In this document: positions 1-5,745 of the stretch, piece by piece | Layout: every line of letters begins with the position of its first letter | How positions within the stretch are numbered: the first letter of the stretch is position 1 | Assembly: GCA_003232155.1 (NCBI GenBank) | Contig: QILY01000250.1 | Coordinates: 1-6,858, forward strand | Reading direction: 5' to 3' | DNA length: 6,858 nucleotides | Source: Maribacter sp. | GTDB lineage: Bacteria; Bacteroidota; Bacteroidia; Flavobacteriales; Flavobacteriaceae | Notes under the pieces: model-generated | The model's database searches: none | What the model saw: the letters and a program-made list of their open reading frames with translations, nothing else | What the model was told of the DNA's origin: nothing | Translations under genes and position numbers: made by a program

Positions 1-1
1 A

Positions 2-463
2 GCCCAAATTATTTTAAAAGATTTAAAAAATTCACCCTTTACTGAAAGTTTAGCTTCCAAAATTAATGATTCAATTGAAAGTCGTAAACAAAAAGGAACT
101 CCAACCCAATTGGTTTCTTCTTCTACACCAGAAAGTACTACATCTGACCCGTTACAAGAGCACCTTACCAAGATAAAAGGCCTTATAGTAGCCAATGACA
201 TTAAACAATTAGAACAGTTCTCTACAGAAGCTTTGGAGAGCTATCCCTCACAGCCCTATTTTTATTACGCACAAGGGTTTGTGTTGAACAAAACAGGCAA
301 GCATAAAGATGCTATAGAACTTCTTGAAACTGGATTGGATTATATAATTGATAACGTTTCGTTATCCAATGATATCTATAAAGAATTGGCTGATGCTTAT
401 AATGCAATCAATAACTCAGTGAAGGCAAATATGTATCTTCGTAAGATAAAACCCGGATTTTAA
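2..463 (+). CDS. TPR-repeat protein, C-terminal part (5' end outside window)
   Basis: The reading frame is open from base 2, so this is the last 153 codons of a gene that starts upstream. A TTG at 110 could act as a start, but codons before it are open and protein-like, so I do not use it. The N-terminal part seen here is a polar linker rich in S, T, P and K. The C-terminal part carries two tetratricopeptide-like helix pairs, around PYFYYAQGFVLNKTGKHKDA and NDIYKELADAYNAINNSVKA. TPR proteins are scaffolds for protein-protein contacts; no specific partner can be named. The stop lies two bases before ATG 466, the probable ancestral start of the DUF4292 gene, so the two were probably tightly coupled in one operon. 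I recall TPR genes preceding DUF4292 genes in other Flavobacteriaceae, but cannot check this here. Confidence 0.8.
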   Translation, partial: AQIILKDLKNSPFTESLASKINDSIESRKQKGTPTQLVSSSTPESTTSDPLQEHLTKIKGLIVANDIKQLEQFSTEALESYPSQPYFYYAQGFVLNKTGKHKDAIELLETGLDYIIDNVSLSNDIYKELADAYNAINNSVKANMYLRKIKPGF

Positions 464-465
464 CT

Positions 466-633
466 ATGGCTCCAAAATTTCAAACTATACCCAAACCATT
501 TAGATTTTCGGGAATTTTGGCGAAAGTTGTTTTTTTCTTTAATAAGGCGAAAAATTCAAGCATAGCTTTTGCTACGGTTTCATTTTTTAACGCAATTAAA
601 GGAAGGAAGAAAGAGTCAAAAAACCGAAAAGCT
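466..633 (+). other. Displaced 5' end of the DUF4292 reading frame
   Basis: These 56 codons are open and in frame with the DUF4292 gene. The first eight, MAPKFQTI at 466-489, lie just after the upstream stop and look like the original N-terminus. The rest is translation of element A. Joining base 489 directly to base 646 keeps the frame and gives MAPKFQTI followed by HILRWFGFIAFSFFVLSC, a normal lipoprotein signal peptide about 25 residues long. If translation still began at 466, the product would carry a 52-residue basic and aromatic insert ahead of the hydrophobic core, which is unlikely to be a good export signal. I therefore treat this segment as probably untranslated, or as a leader. An automatic gene caller could well start the gene at 466 and give 320 residues. 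Confidence 0.55.
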
Positions 634-645
634 ATGTGGTTTGGG
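490..645. mobile_element. Foldback element A: 156-bp palindromic insertion, MITE- or RPE-like
   Basis: The two ends form a terminal inverted repeat. Bases 490-511 match the reverse complement of 624-645 at 19 of 22 positions, with the outer nine (CCCAAACCA / TGGTTTGGG) perfect. Pairing continues inwards: 534-543 with 595-604 (ten pairs, one of them G-U in RNA), 547-549 with 591-593, A-tract 550-554 with the T-tract near 583-588, and a central hairpin TAGC (563-566), loop TTTT, GCTA (571-574). The centre of symmetry coincides with the middle of the element. A further perfect 10-bp arm, CATAGCTTTT (561-570) with AAAAGCTATG (627-636), allows an alternative fold. No transposase is encoded and no clear target duplication is seen. 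The length, 156 bp, is a multiple of three. Family membership is inferred from structure only. Confidence 0.7.
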
Positions 646-1428
646 CATATATTACGATGGTTTGGTTTTATCGCATTTTCTTTTTTTGTCCTATCCTGCA
701 AATCGAACAAAGTTCTTACCAGTGGTTCTGTTAATGAAAAATTATCGGCCAAGGCAATCATCAGAACCCATTACCAGAACCAAATTGATTTTAAGACACT
801 CAGAGGAATAATGAAGATTGATTATTCTGATGGTGAATCTTCACAAGGGTTTGGGGTGAATTTGAGAATGGAAAAAGATAAAGCAATATGGATCAGTAGT
901 AGACCTTTACCTCTTGTTAAAGCCTACATAACCCCTGACCGGGTTTCTTTTTATAATAAATTACAGAATGAATATTTCGATGGTGATTTCTCCTATCTCA
1001 GTAATTTATTAGGCACAGAGCTCGATTTTGAAAAAGTACAGAACTTACTTTTGGGTCAAGCTTTATTTAATTTACGGGAAGGAAAATATGATGTTTCAGT
1101 TACTGAGGGAAACTATCAGTTAAAGCCTAGAAAAGTAGCGGAACTTTTTAAAACCCTGTTTCAAATTGAACCCAAGAATTTTAAAATGGCAACCCAGCAA
1201 TTATCGCAGCCCCTGAAAAAAAGGTTGTTGGAAATCAATTATAAAAATTACCAAAAAATAGACAAGTATATCTTACCTAAAGAAATTAATATTCTAGCCA
1301 TCGACAAGGCTATTAAAAATACGATTGATATTGAATATCGTACTATTGAATTTAACCAGCCATTGCGGTTTCCTTATAAAATACCAAAAGGGTATAAAAA
1401 AATAACTATAAAGAAAGATGATATTTAA
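634..1428 (+). CDS. DUF4292 domain lipoprotein
   Basis: This 264-residue protein has a lipoprotein signal peptide. A short n-region with H5 and R8 is followed by the hydrophobic core WFGFIAFSFF and the lipobox VLSC, with the lipidated cysteine at residue 22 (codon 697-699). The mature part is rich in beta-type segments (LRGIMKIDY, GFGVNLRMEKDKAIWISSR) and ends IPKGYKKITIKKDDI, which fits the DUF4292 family of Bacteroidota, whose LolA/LolB-like fold suggests a role in envelope lipid or lipoprotein handling. That role is an inference and no function is established. I chose ATG 634 because it puts the lipobox at normal depth; the frame is also open back to ATG 466. The first four codons (MWFG) come from the end of element A. 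The 3' end overlaps the EnvC-like gene by 11 bp, which implies co-transcription and perhaps coupled translation. Confidence 0.8.
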   Translation: MWFGHILRWFGFIAFSFFVLSCKSNKVLTSGSVNEKLSAKAIIRTHYQNQIDFKTLRGIMKIDYSDGESSQGFGVNLRMEKDKAIWISSRPLPLVKAYITPDRVSFYNKLQNEYFDGDFSYLSNLLGTELDFEKVQNLLLGQALFNLREGKYDVSVTEGNYQLKPRKVAELFKTLFQIEPKNFKMATQQLSQPLKKRLLEINYKNYQKIDKYILPKEINILAIDKAIKNTIDIEYRTIEFNQPLRFPYKIPKGYKKITIKKDDI

Positions 1429-2647
1429 AAGGCTACATATGGCCTTCTTTTTTGTGCTGATGATCTGCATCGCACAAACTAGTTACGCTCAGACCAATGA
1501 GCAAAAAGCCCTTGAAGCAAAAAGAGAGCAACTTCAAACTGAAATATGGGAAATTAACCGATTATTATTCGCCGAAAAGAAGGAAAAAGGTACGATTTTG
1601 GACCAAATGGGGGCCTTGGATAAAAAGATAAATGTACGCCAGCAATTGATTCGTGTTACAAATCAACAATCAAACCTCTTAAACAGAAGAATCAATGCCA
1701 ATATAAGGAGCATCAGCAAGCTTAGAAATGACTTAAAGGTATTAAAGGAAGATTATGGCACTATGATTCGAAAATCGTATCAAAACAAGTCGCAGCAGAG
1801 TCGATTGATGTTTCTTTTATCTTCGGAAAACTTTTTTCAGGCATTTAAACGATTACAGTATATTAAGCAATATACCGATTACCGAAGGGGGCAAGGAGAA
1901 CAAATTCTGATCAAAACCGATGATTTGTCACGCTTGAACAAAGACCTGAATGAAGAACGAAAAGTAAAAGAAGTGTTGCTTGCCCAAAATCGAAAAGCAA
2001 AAGACCAATTGTTCAAAGAGATACAATCGCAGAAAGGGTTATTGAAGAGTATTCGTCAAAATGAGAGTCAGTATACGGCCACTATCAATAAAAAGAAAAG
2101 AGAAGCAAGAAATATTGATAAACAGATAGAGAAATTGATTCGTGCCGCTATAGCGGCATCCAATAAAAAAACAGGAAAAAAGGTCACTAATTCCAGTAAA
2201 TTTATACTTACTCCTGAAGCTACTTTAGTAGCAAACAATTTTACAGCTAATAAAGGAAAATTAATTTGGCCAGTAGAAAAAGGCATCAAAAGTCAAGGTT
2301 TCGGAGTGTATAATGATGCTGTTTACCCAGGCATAAAGCATGAAAGTAACGGCGTTATTATTGTAACGGATCAAGGGGCAAGGGCAAGGGCTATTTTTGA
2401 AGGTGAGGTTATTGCCATTCTTTCTGTGCCCGGAGGTAATAAAGGAGTACAAATAAAACATGGTAATTTTATCAGCACATACTATAATCTCTCAAATTTA
2501 TACGTGAAAAAAGGCGATAAGGTAGCTGCTAAAGAAGAATTGGGCGAAATATATACCAATCGGTCTAGCGGGCAGACACGCCTAAAATTCTACCTTTTTA
2601 AAGATACTTTACGATTGAATCCTGAAGATTGGGTATATAGATTATAA
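1418..2647 (+). CDS. EnvC-like murein hydrolase activator (coiled coil plus degenerate LytM/M23 domain)
   Basis: The protein has 409 residues. Residues 1-24 are a signal peptide ending SYA, with mature QTNEQ following. Residues 26 to about 240 are a long, charged coiled coil of the EnvC type. Residues about 278-409 form a LytM/M23 domain, starting near KLIWPVEKG and ending LRLNPEDWVYRL. Zinc-site residues look incomplete: H308 is present, but the usual aspartate four residues on is glycine (HESNG), and the C-terminal HxH motif is RLK at 388-390 (TRLKFYL in place of THLHFEI). EnvC-type proteins with degenerate LytM domains do not cut peptidoglycan; they activate amidases at the division site. 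By analogy this is a periplasmic regulator of cell-wall hydrolysis, not a protease. The start overlaps the end of the DUF4292 gene, so both are probably on one transcript. Which amidase it serves cannot be told from here. Confidence 0.87.
   Translation: MIFKRLHMAFFFVLMICIAQTSYAQTNEQKALEAKREQLQTEIWEINRLLFAEKKEKGTILDQMGALDKKINVRQQLIRVTNQQSNLLNRRINANIRSISKLRNDLKVLKEDYGTMIRKSYQNKSQQSRLMFLLSSENFFQAFKRLQYIKQYTDYRRGQGEQILIKTDDLSRLNKDLNEERKVKEVLLAQNRKAKDQLFKEIQSQKGLLKSIRQNESQYTATINKKKREARNIDKQIEKLIRAAIAASNKKTGKKVTNSSKFILTPEATLVANNFTANKGKLIWPVEKGIKSQGFGVYNDAVYPGIKHESNGVIIVTDQGARARAIFEGEVIAILSVPGGNKGVQIKHGNFISTYYNLSNLYVKKGDKVAAKEELGEIYTNRSSGQTRLKFYLFKDTLRLNPEDWVYRL
2143..2158. repeat. 16-bp perfect GC-rich palindrome inside the EnvC-like gene
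   Basis: TGCCGCTATAGCGGCA is a perfect inverted repeat with no spacer, much richer in GC than its surroundings. It spans codons 242-247, in the alanine-rich hinge (RAAIAAS) between the coiled coil and the LytM domain. It may simply result from alanine codons GCC, GCT, GCG and GCA placed around ATA, or it may be a protein-binding site. Function is unknown. Confidence 0.5.
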
Positions 2648-2661
2648 TAATTCAAACTTTT

Positions 2662-3222
2662 TTATCCACCCATAAACAAGGCCCTAAGCTCTGTAGCCTC
2701 ATTTGGTTTCATTTTTCCGGCCAATACCAAACTCAATTGTTTTCTTCTAAGAGCTGCGTCAAAACGTTCTTTTTCCAGATCGGTCTGAGGTTCTAATCGT
2801 GGTACTTTTGTTGGTTTTCCAGTTTCATCCAAAGCCACAAAAGTATATATGCCTTCGTTTGCCTTTGAACGTTTACCGCTAAAACGGTTTTCGATCCAAA
2901 CATCGATAAAAACTTCCATAGAGGTTGAAAATGCCCTTGAAACAGCGGCTTCTACAGTAACGACACTTCCCAAAGGTACGGCTTGAGTAAAAGCCACGTG
3001 ATTCACAGAAGCGGTCACGGTGACACCACCACTGTGTCTTCCAGCAGCAATACTAGCTGCCCGATCCATTCTCGCAAGAAGTTCGCCGCCAAAAAGGTTG
3101 TTCAATATATTGGTCTCGCCAGGCAGAACAATATCAGTCATTACAGTTCGTGTATCACTAGGATTTTTCACTTGCATTTCAGAAATTTTATGCAAAGATA
3201 CATCAGATATCTTTGATTTCAT
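2662..3222 (-). CDS. Acyl-CoA thioesterase, hotdog fold (YciA/BACH-like)
   Basis: This 186-residue cytoplasmic protein is a single hotdog domain that hydrolyses acyl-CoA to free acid and CoA. The hallmark is NNLFGGELLARMDRAA (residues 41-56), where the GG pair and D53 match the NxxGDIFGGWLMSQMD region of YciA-type enzymes. The strands TVTASVNHVAFTQAVPLGSV and SMEVFIDVWIEN follow, and the KANEGIYTFVALDETGKPT segment is also typical of the family. A C-terminal helical tail (about 146-186) is longer than in E. coli YciA. Chain-length preference cannot be read from sequence. It lies downstream of the SPOR gene on the same strand. Before insertion of element B the gap would have been about 35-40 bp, so the two were probably one operon. 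Its 3' end faces the EnvC-like gene across 14 bp, with no strong hairpin terminator visible between them. Confidence 0.9.
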   Translation of the reverse strand: MKSKISDVSLHKISEMQVKNPSDTRTVMTDIVLPGETNILNNLFGGELLARMDRAASIAAGRHSGGVTVTASVNHVAFTQAVPLGSVVTVEAAVSRAFSTSMEVFIDVWIENRFSGKRSKANEGIYTFVALDETGKPTKVPRLEPQTDLEKERFDAALRRKQLSLVLAGKMKPNEATELRALFMGG

Positions 3223-3256
3223 TTGGAATAAAAACGGAAAAATGAGAATATAAGAT

Positions 3257-3263
3257 TACTTAG
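3257..3263. repeat. Left copy of TACTTAG direct repeat flanking element B
   Basis: TACTTAG here is identical to 3421-3427. The G at 3263 is also the first base of the element's terminal repeat, so the duplication itself is TACTTA, or only TA if the rest matches by chance. It is the expected footprint of target-site duplication. Confidence 0.55.
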
Positions 3264-3420
3264 TGTATGGTCGGAAATAGACGAATTTTATAAATCCTGT
3301 TTTTTTTGAGCGGGTTTTTATTTTTATTGAATTTTTGATCTCGGTATCAGGAATTCAAGAAAAGTGAAAAAACGCCAAAAACAAACTGATTTTAATTTTG
3401 TTGTATTTCCGACCAGACAC
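3263..3420. mobile_element. Foldback element B: 158-bp MITE-like insertion with TIRs and target duplication
   Basis: The terminal inverted repeats 3263-3279 (GTGTATGGTCGGAAATA) and 3404-3420 match at 16 of 17 positions. If the flanking TA on each side is counted, the match is 18 of 19 over 3261-3279 and 3404-3422. The interior is also self-complementary. The centre is an 11-pair stem, 3329-3339 with 3346-3356 (two pairs are G-U in RNA), around a six-base loop, and T-rich and A-rich arms pair between the two with small bulges. TACTTA lies directly outside each end. There is no coding gene. Structure and flanking repeat fit a non-autonomous element moved in trans; a TA target would suggest an IS630/Tc1-type transposase, which is inference. 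It sits between the SPOR and thioesterase genes and would form a long hairpin in a read-through transcript. Confidence 0.75.
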
Positions 3421-4367
3421 TACTTAGATAACATCCAAGCGTCGGTAGACTGTGTGCGTTTAATAGTTCGTAAAGCATTTAGAGCCTCGTCAACATCAGT
3501 ATAGCTATCATAAGCTACTTGATGAAGGCCATAAGGATTAATGCCAATATATTCTGCATTAAATCCTTGCCTTTTCAACAAACGGATTTTACGGTCTGCA
3601 TTCTTTTTTATTCTAAAAGCACCTGCAACAATATGGTGTGTACGAACATTTTTCTTTTTGGTCTTGGTGCTCAATGAAATTGAAGGCAATTCCAAAGGCT
3701 CCATATCAAAAAAAGTAGCTTCTTGAATACGTTTTGAAACTTGTTCTGTCACTTGTTGCTCTACTAATTGCTGTTTGTTAATGGTTTCGTTGTAAAAACG
3801 GAATCCTGTCAAGCCCGTAGAAAGAGCCAATAATGCAACAGCAGCATATTTTAAATAGGGTCTTAAAGAATATGCTTCCCTTTTTTCAGGAGTGATGGTA
3901 AACGGAATAACTTCTTCCATCGCAACCACCTCTTCCTTCAAAACTTCTCTAGTAACTGGCGCAGACACAAAAGATGATAACCCAAAAGATGAGCTAAGGT
4001 AATTTACCTGATAGTGTGGTTGAAACTGAATTTTGTGGTCAGTACTAAGCCATAATTCACCAATATTGGTCAAGATTAAATGCTCTCCTTTTTGAAGTCT
4101 TTTTTTCCAATGACCTACAATTTCGGCAACTTGCTTCAACATCTCTTCATAAGATGTTTTTTCAGCATCGGCCATATAAGAAACCAATAGCCCATCATTA
4201 GTGAGCACCTTTTCATTAAAGGAGATTACTTTACTTGGGGGATAAAAAGTATGGGTATGCTCATGAATAATGGCAGACTTCATTTGCGTTAAAAAAGCAC
4301 CCAGTTCGGGTACCATTACGCAGTTGTATCTATAAAGCAATTCAGAGATATAGTGTTCTAAAACCAT
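3420..4367 (-). CDS. HU-CCDC81 and SPOR domain membrane protein
   Basis: The protein has 315 residues from ATG 4367; the codon before it is TTG and the ATG is the better start. Residues about 1-117 match the HU-CCDC81 region of Bacteroidota proteins: an HU-like module (LEHYISELLYRYNCVMVPELGAF read in two parts, then VISFNEKVLTNDGLLV) followed by a second, shorter one (EEMLKQVAEIV to GELWL). A linker leads to one membrane segment at about 174-190 (YAAVALLALSTGLTGF). The SPOR domain covers about 244-312 (HHIVAGAFRIKKNADRKIRLL, then YGLHQVAYDSYTDVDEALNALR). SPOR domains bind denuded glycan strands at division septa, so the C-terminus should be periplasmic and the N-terminus cytoplasmic. The stop codon TAG (3420-3422 on the plus strand) uses the outermost base of element B. 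It is divergent from dprA and upstream of the thioesterase gene. Confidence 0.88.
   Translation of the reverse strand: MVLEHYISELLYRYNCVMVPELGAFLTQMKSAIIHEHTHTFYPPSKVISFNEKVLTNDGLLVSYMADAEKTSYEEMLKQVAEIVGHWKKRLQKGEHLILTNIGELWLSTDHKIQFQPHYQVNYLSSSFGLSSFVSAPVTREVLKEEVVAMEEVIPFTITPEKREAYSLRPYLKYAAVALLALSTGLTGFRFYNETINKQQLVEQQVTEQVSKRIQEATFFDMEPLELPSISLSTKTKKKNVRTHHIVAGAFRIKKNADRKIRLLKRQGFNAEYIGINPYGLHQVAYDSYTDVDEALNALRTIKRTQSTDAWMLSK
3421..3427. repeat. Right copy of TACTTAG direct repeat flanking element B
   Basis: Identical to 3257-3263. It covers two of the three stop-codon bases, the final lysine codon and part of the preceding serine codon of the SPOR gene, so insertion took place exactly at that gene's stop codon. 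Confidence 0.55.
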
Positions 4368-4456
4368 CAAAGCAAATATTGTAAAAAATATAGCTTCTCA
4401 AAACCATGTCGATAACTTTTTATTAACATTATATTTTATCTATATTGTGAATAACT
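4368..4456. promoter_or_regulatory. Divergent promoter region between the SPOR gene and dprA
   Basis: This 89-bp AT-rich gap separates two divergent genes and must hold at least one promoter for each unless transcription comes from further away. Bacteroidota promoters typically have a -7 box near TAnnTTTG. TATATTTT occurs at 4430-4437 on the plus strand, 20 bp before dprA, and at 4392-4385 on the minus strand, 18 bp before the SPOR gene. Each matches seven of eight consensus positions. I find no convincing -33 TTG box at the right spacing for either, so the sites are tentative. Confidence 0.35.
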
Positions 4457-5575
4457 ATGAACGATTCACAATTAGCTAAAGATGAATTACTTGCAATTCT
4501 TCGACTACAAAATGTTCCAAATATTGGTGATGTTACTGCAAAAAAACTCATTGCCCATTGTGGCAGTCCAACAGCAGTTTTTTCCGATAAATTGCAAAAC
4601 CTCTTAAAAATAGATGGTATAGGCACGCATACTATTAGGGGACTTTATGATACTGAACACCTTGAGGCGGCTCAAAGTGAATATCAATATATTCAGAGGA
4701 ATAATATTGAGTATTCGTATTTTATGGGTGCAGATTACCCTAGCTATTTAAAACATTGTATCGATGGCCCTATATTGCTCTTTAGCAAAGGCAATATTGA
4801 TTTACAAAATCGAAAGATTATTAGCGTAGTAGGTACTCGGAAAATCACGAGTTATGGCAGTGCTTTTTGTGAAAAGTTCATAGCTGATATTGCCCCATTA
4901 AACCCTGTGATCGTTAGTGGTTTTGCATACGGAGTTGATATTTGCATTCAAAAAGCAGCCATAAAATATGGCTTACAGACCATAGGGTGTTTGGCGCATG
5001 GCCTGAACCAAATATACCCAAAAGTACATTCTAAATATGTTGCTGAAGTAGAGAGGAATGGAGGTTTCGTAACTGATTTTTGGAGTAATAGCAACCCTGA
5101 ACGTGAAAATTTTTTAAAACGAAATCGTATTGTAGCCGGAATCGCCGAGGCTACTATTGTGATTGAATCTGCTGAAAAAGGGGGCAGTTTGGTTACCGCC
5201 GATATTGCCAATAGCTATAGTCGAGATGTTTTTGCCGTACCTGGGCGTGCTGAAGACAAGTATAGTTTGGGCTGTAATAATTTAATCAAACAACAAAAGG
5301 CACATATACTTACTTCAGCCGCTGATTTGATTTATCTGTTAGGATGGGAAGTCGCCGAAAAAGAGACAAAAACAGTGCAAAAACAACTTTTTGTGGAGTT
5401 GAATGACACTGAGAAATCAATCTATTCGTATTTACAGAAGGAAGGGAAGCAGTTATTGGATGTTATTGCATTAGAATGCCAATTACCAATTTTCAAGGTT
5501 TCCTCTACCCTTTTAACCATGGAAATGAAAGGGATCATACGCCCATTGCCAGGAAAGCTGTTCGAGGCTATATAA
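4457..5575 (+). CDS. dprA: DNA-processing protein DprA
   Basis: DprA (Smf) binds incoming single-stranded DNA and loads RecA during natural transformation; it acts in the cytoplasm. The 372 residues show the full architecture. An N-terminal helix-hairpin-helix/SAM-like part (about 1-80) contains NVPNIGDVTAKKLI and KIDGIGTHTI. The Rossmann core (about 85-295) has GTRKIT (126-131), SGFAYGVD (154-161), GLNQIYP (182-188), KRNRIVAG (221-228), GGSLVTADIA (242-251) and VPGR (261-264). A winged-helix domain lies at about 308-372. The usual AH after GxD in the SGxAxGxDxxAH motif is IQ here (VDICIQKAA), a local departure from the family. ATG 4457 is the natural start, with MNDSQLAKDELLAIL aligned to the usual family N-terminus. 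No other competence gene is in the window. Confidence 0.95.
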   Translation: MNDSQLAKDELLAILRLQNVPNIGDVTAKKLIAHCGSPTAVFSDKLQNLLKIDGIGTHTIRGLYDTEHLEAAQSEYQYIQRNNIEYSYFMGADYPSYLKHCIDGPILLFSKGNIDLQNRKIISVVGTRKITSYGSAFCEKFIADIAPLNPVIVSGFAYGVDICIQKAAIKYGLQTIGCLAHGLNQIYPKVHSKYVAEVERNGGFVTDFWSNSNPERENFLKRNRIVAGIAEATIVIESAEKGGSLVTADIANSYSRDVFAVPGRAEDKYSLGCNNLIKQQKAHILTSAADLIYLLGWEVAEKETKTVQKQLFVELNDTEKSIYSYLQKEGKQLLDVIALECQLPIFKVSSTLLTMEMKGIIRPLPGKLFEAI

Positions 5576-5745
5576 TTATACTCCCTAGAAACCTGAGTTC
5601 AATTAATATCGATCTCACAGTGAGTAAATTACAATCAATTCAAAACCGACCGAGTAATCTGTATATATTATCTATAAAATAACTACTGAAGTATTTCTAT
5701 TTTTCTGATTTTGGTTATCTTTCCCATCAAAATAACACTTCATTA
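5576..5745. promoter_or_regulatory. Intergenic region upstream of the FKBP gene, probable promoter
   Basis: This 170-bp stretch holds no credible gene. A short open frame overlapping the end of dprA (5476-5682) has no family resemblance. TATCTTTC at 5716-5723, 23 bp before ATG 5746, resembles the Bacteroidota -7 box TAnnTTTG with one mismatch, but no well-spaced TTG box is seen upstream. An 11-bp dyad, CTCACAGTGAG at 5614-5624, could be a weak operator. It has a one-base centre and no following T-run, so it is not a terminator. Confidence 0.3.

Noticed and set aside
110..112. TTG as start of the TPR gene
   Set aside because: The frame is open upstream to the window edge and the upstream codons look like protein, so the gene is a 5'-truncated fragment.
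486..651. TATA on both sides of element A as a target-site duplication
   Set aside because: TATA at 486-489 and 648-651 is not placed symmetrically around the terminal repeats, and removing it with the element would put the ancestral frame out of register.
480..761. Minus-strand open frame of 93 codons
   Set aside because: It lies across element A and the signal peptide of the DUF4292 gene. Its coding look comes from the palindromic element being open on both strands, and no family is recognised.
569..811. Plus-strand open frame in another frame over the DUF4292 start
   Set aside because: It overlaps a better supported lipoprotein gene, has no recognisable domain, and begins inside element A.
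2983..3253. Plus-strand open frames opposite the thioesterase gene
   Set aside because: They are antisense shadows of a clearly recognised hotdog thioesterase.
3300..3325. T-rich tract downstream of the SPOR gene as a simple intrinsic terminator
   Set aside because: On the SPOR strand this tract reads as A-rich, and it is part of the arms of the 158-bp foldback element. The element may still end transcription, but it is not a standard hairpin with a T-run.
4368..4370. TTG as start of the SPOR gene
   Set aside because: An ATG is the very next codon and fits the family N-terminus (MVLEHYI).
5614..5624. CTCACAGTGAG dyad as a terminator for dprA
   Set aside because: Five base pairs around one base cannot form a stable RNA hairpin loop, and no T-run follows.
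5476..5682. 68-codon open frame overlapping the end of dprA
   Set aside because: It is mostly a shadow of the DprA winged-helix region in another frame, with no family resemblance or start signal.
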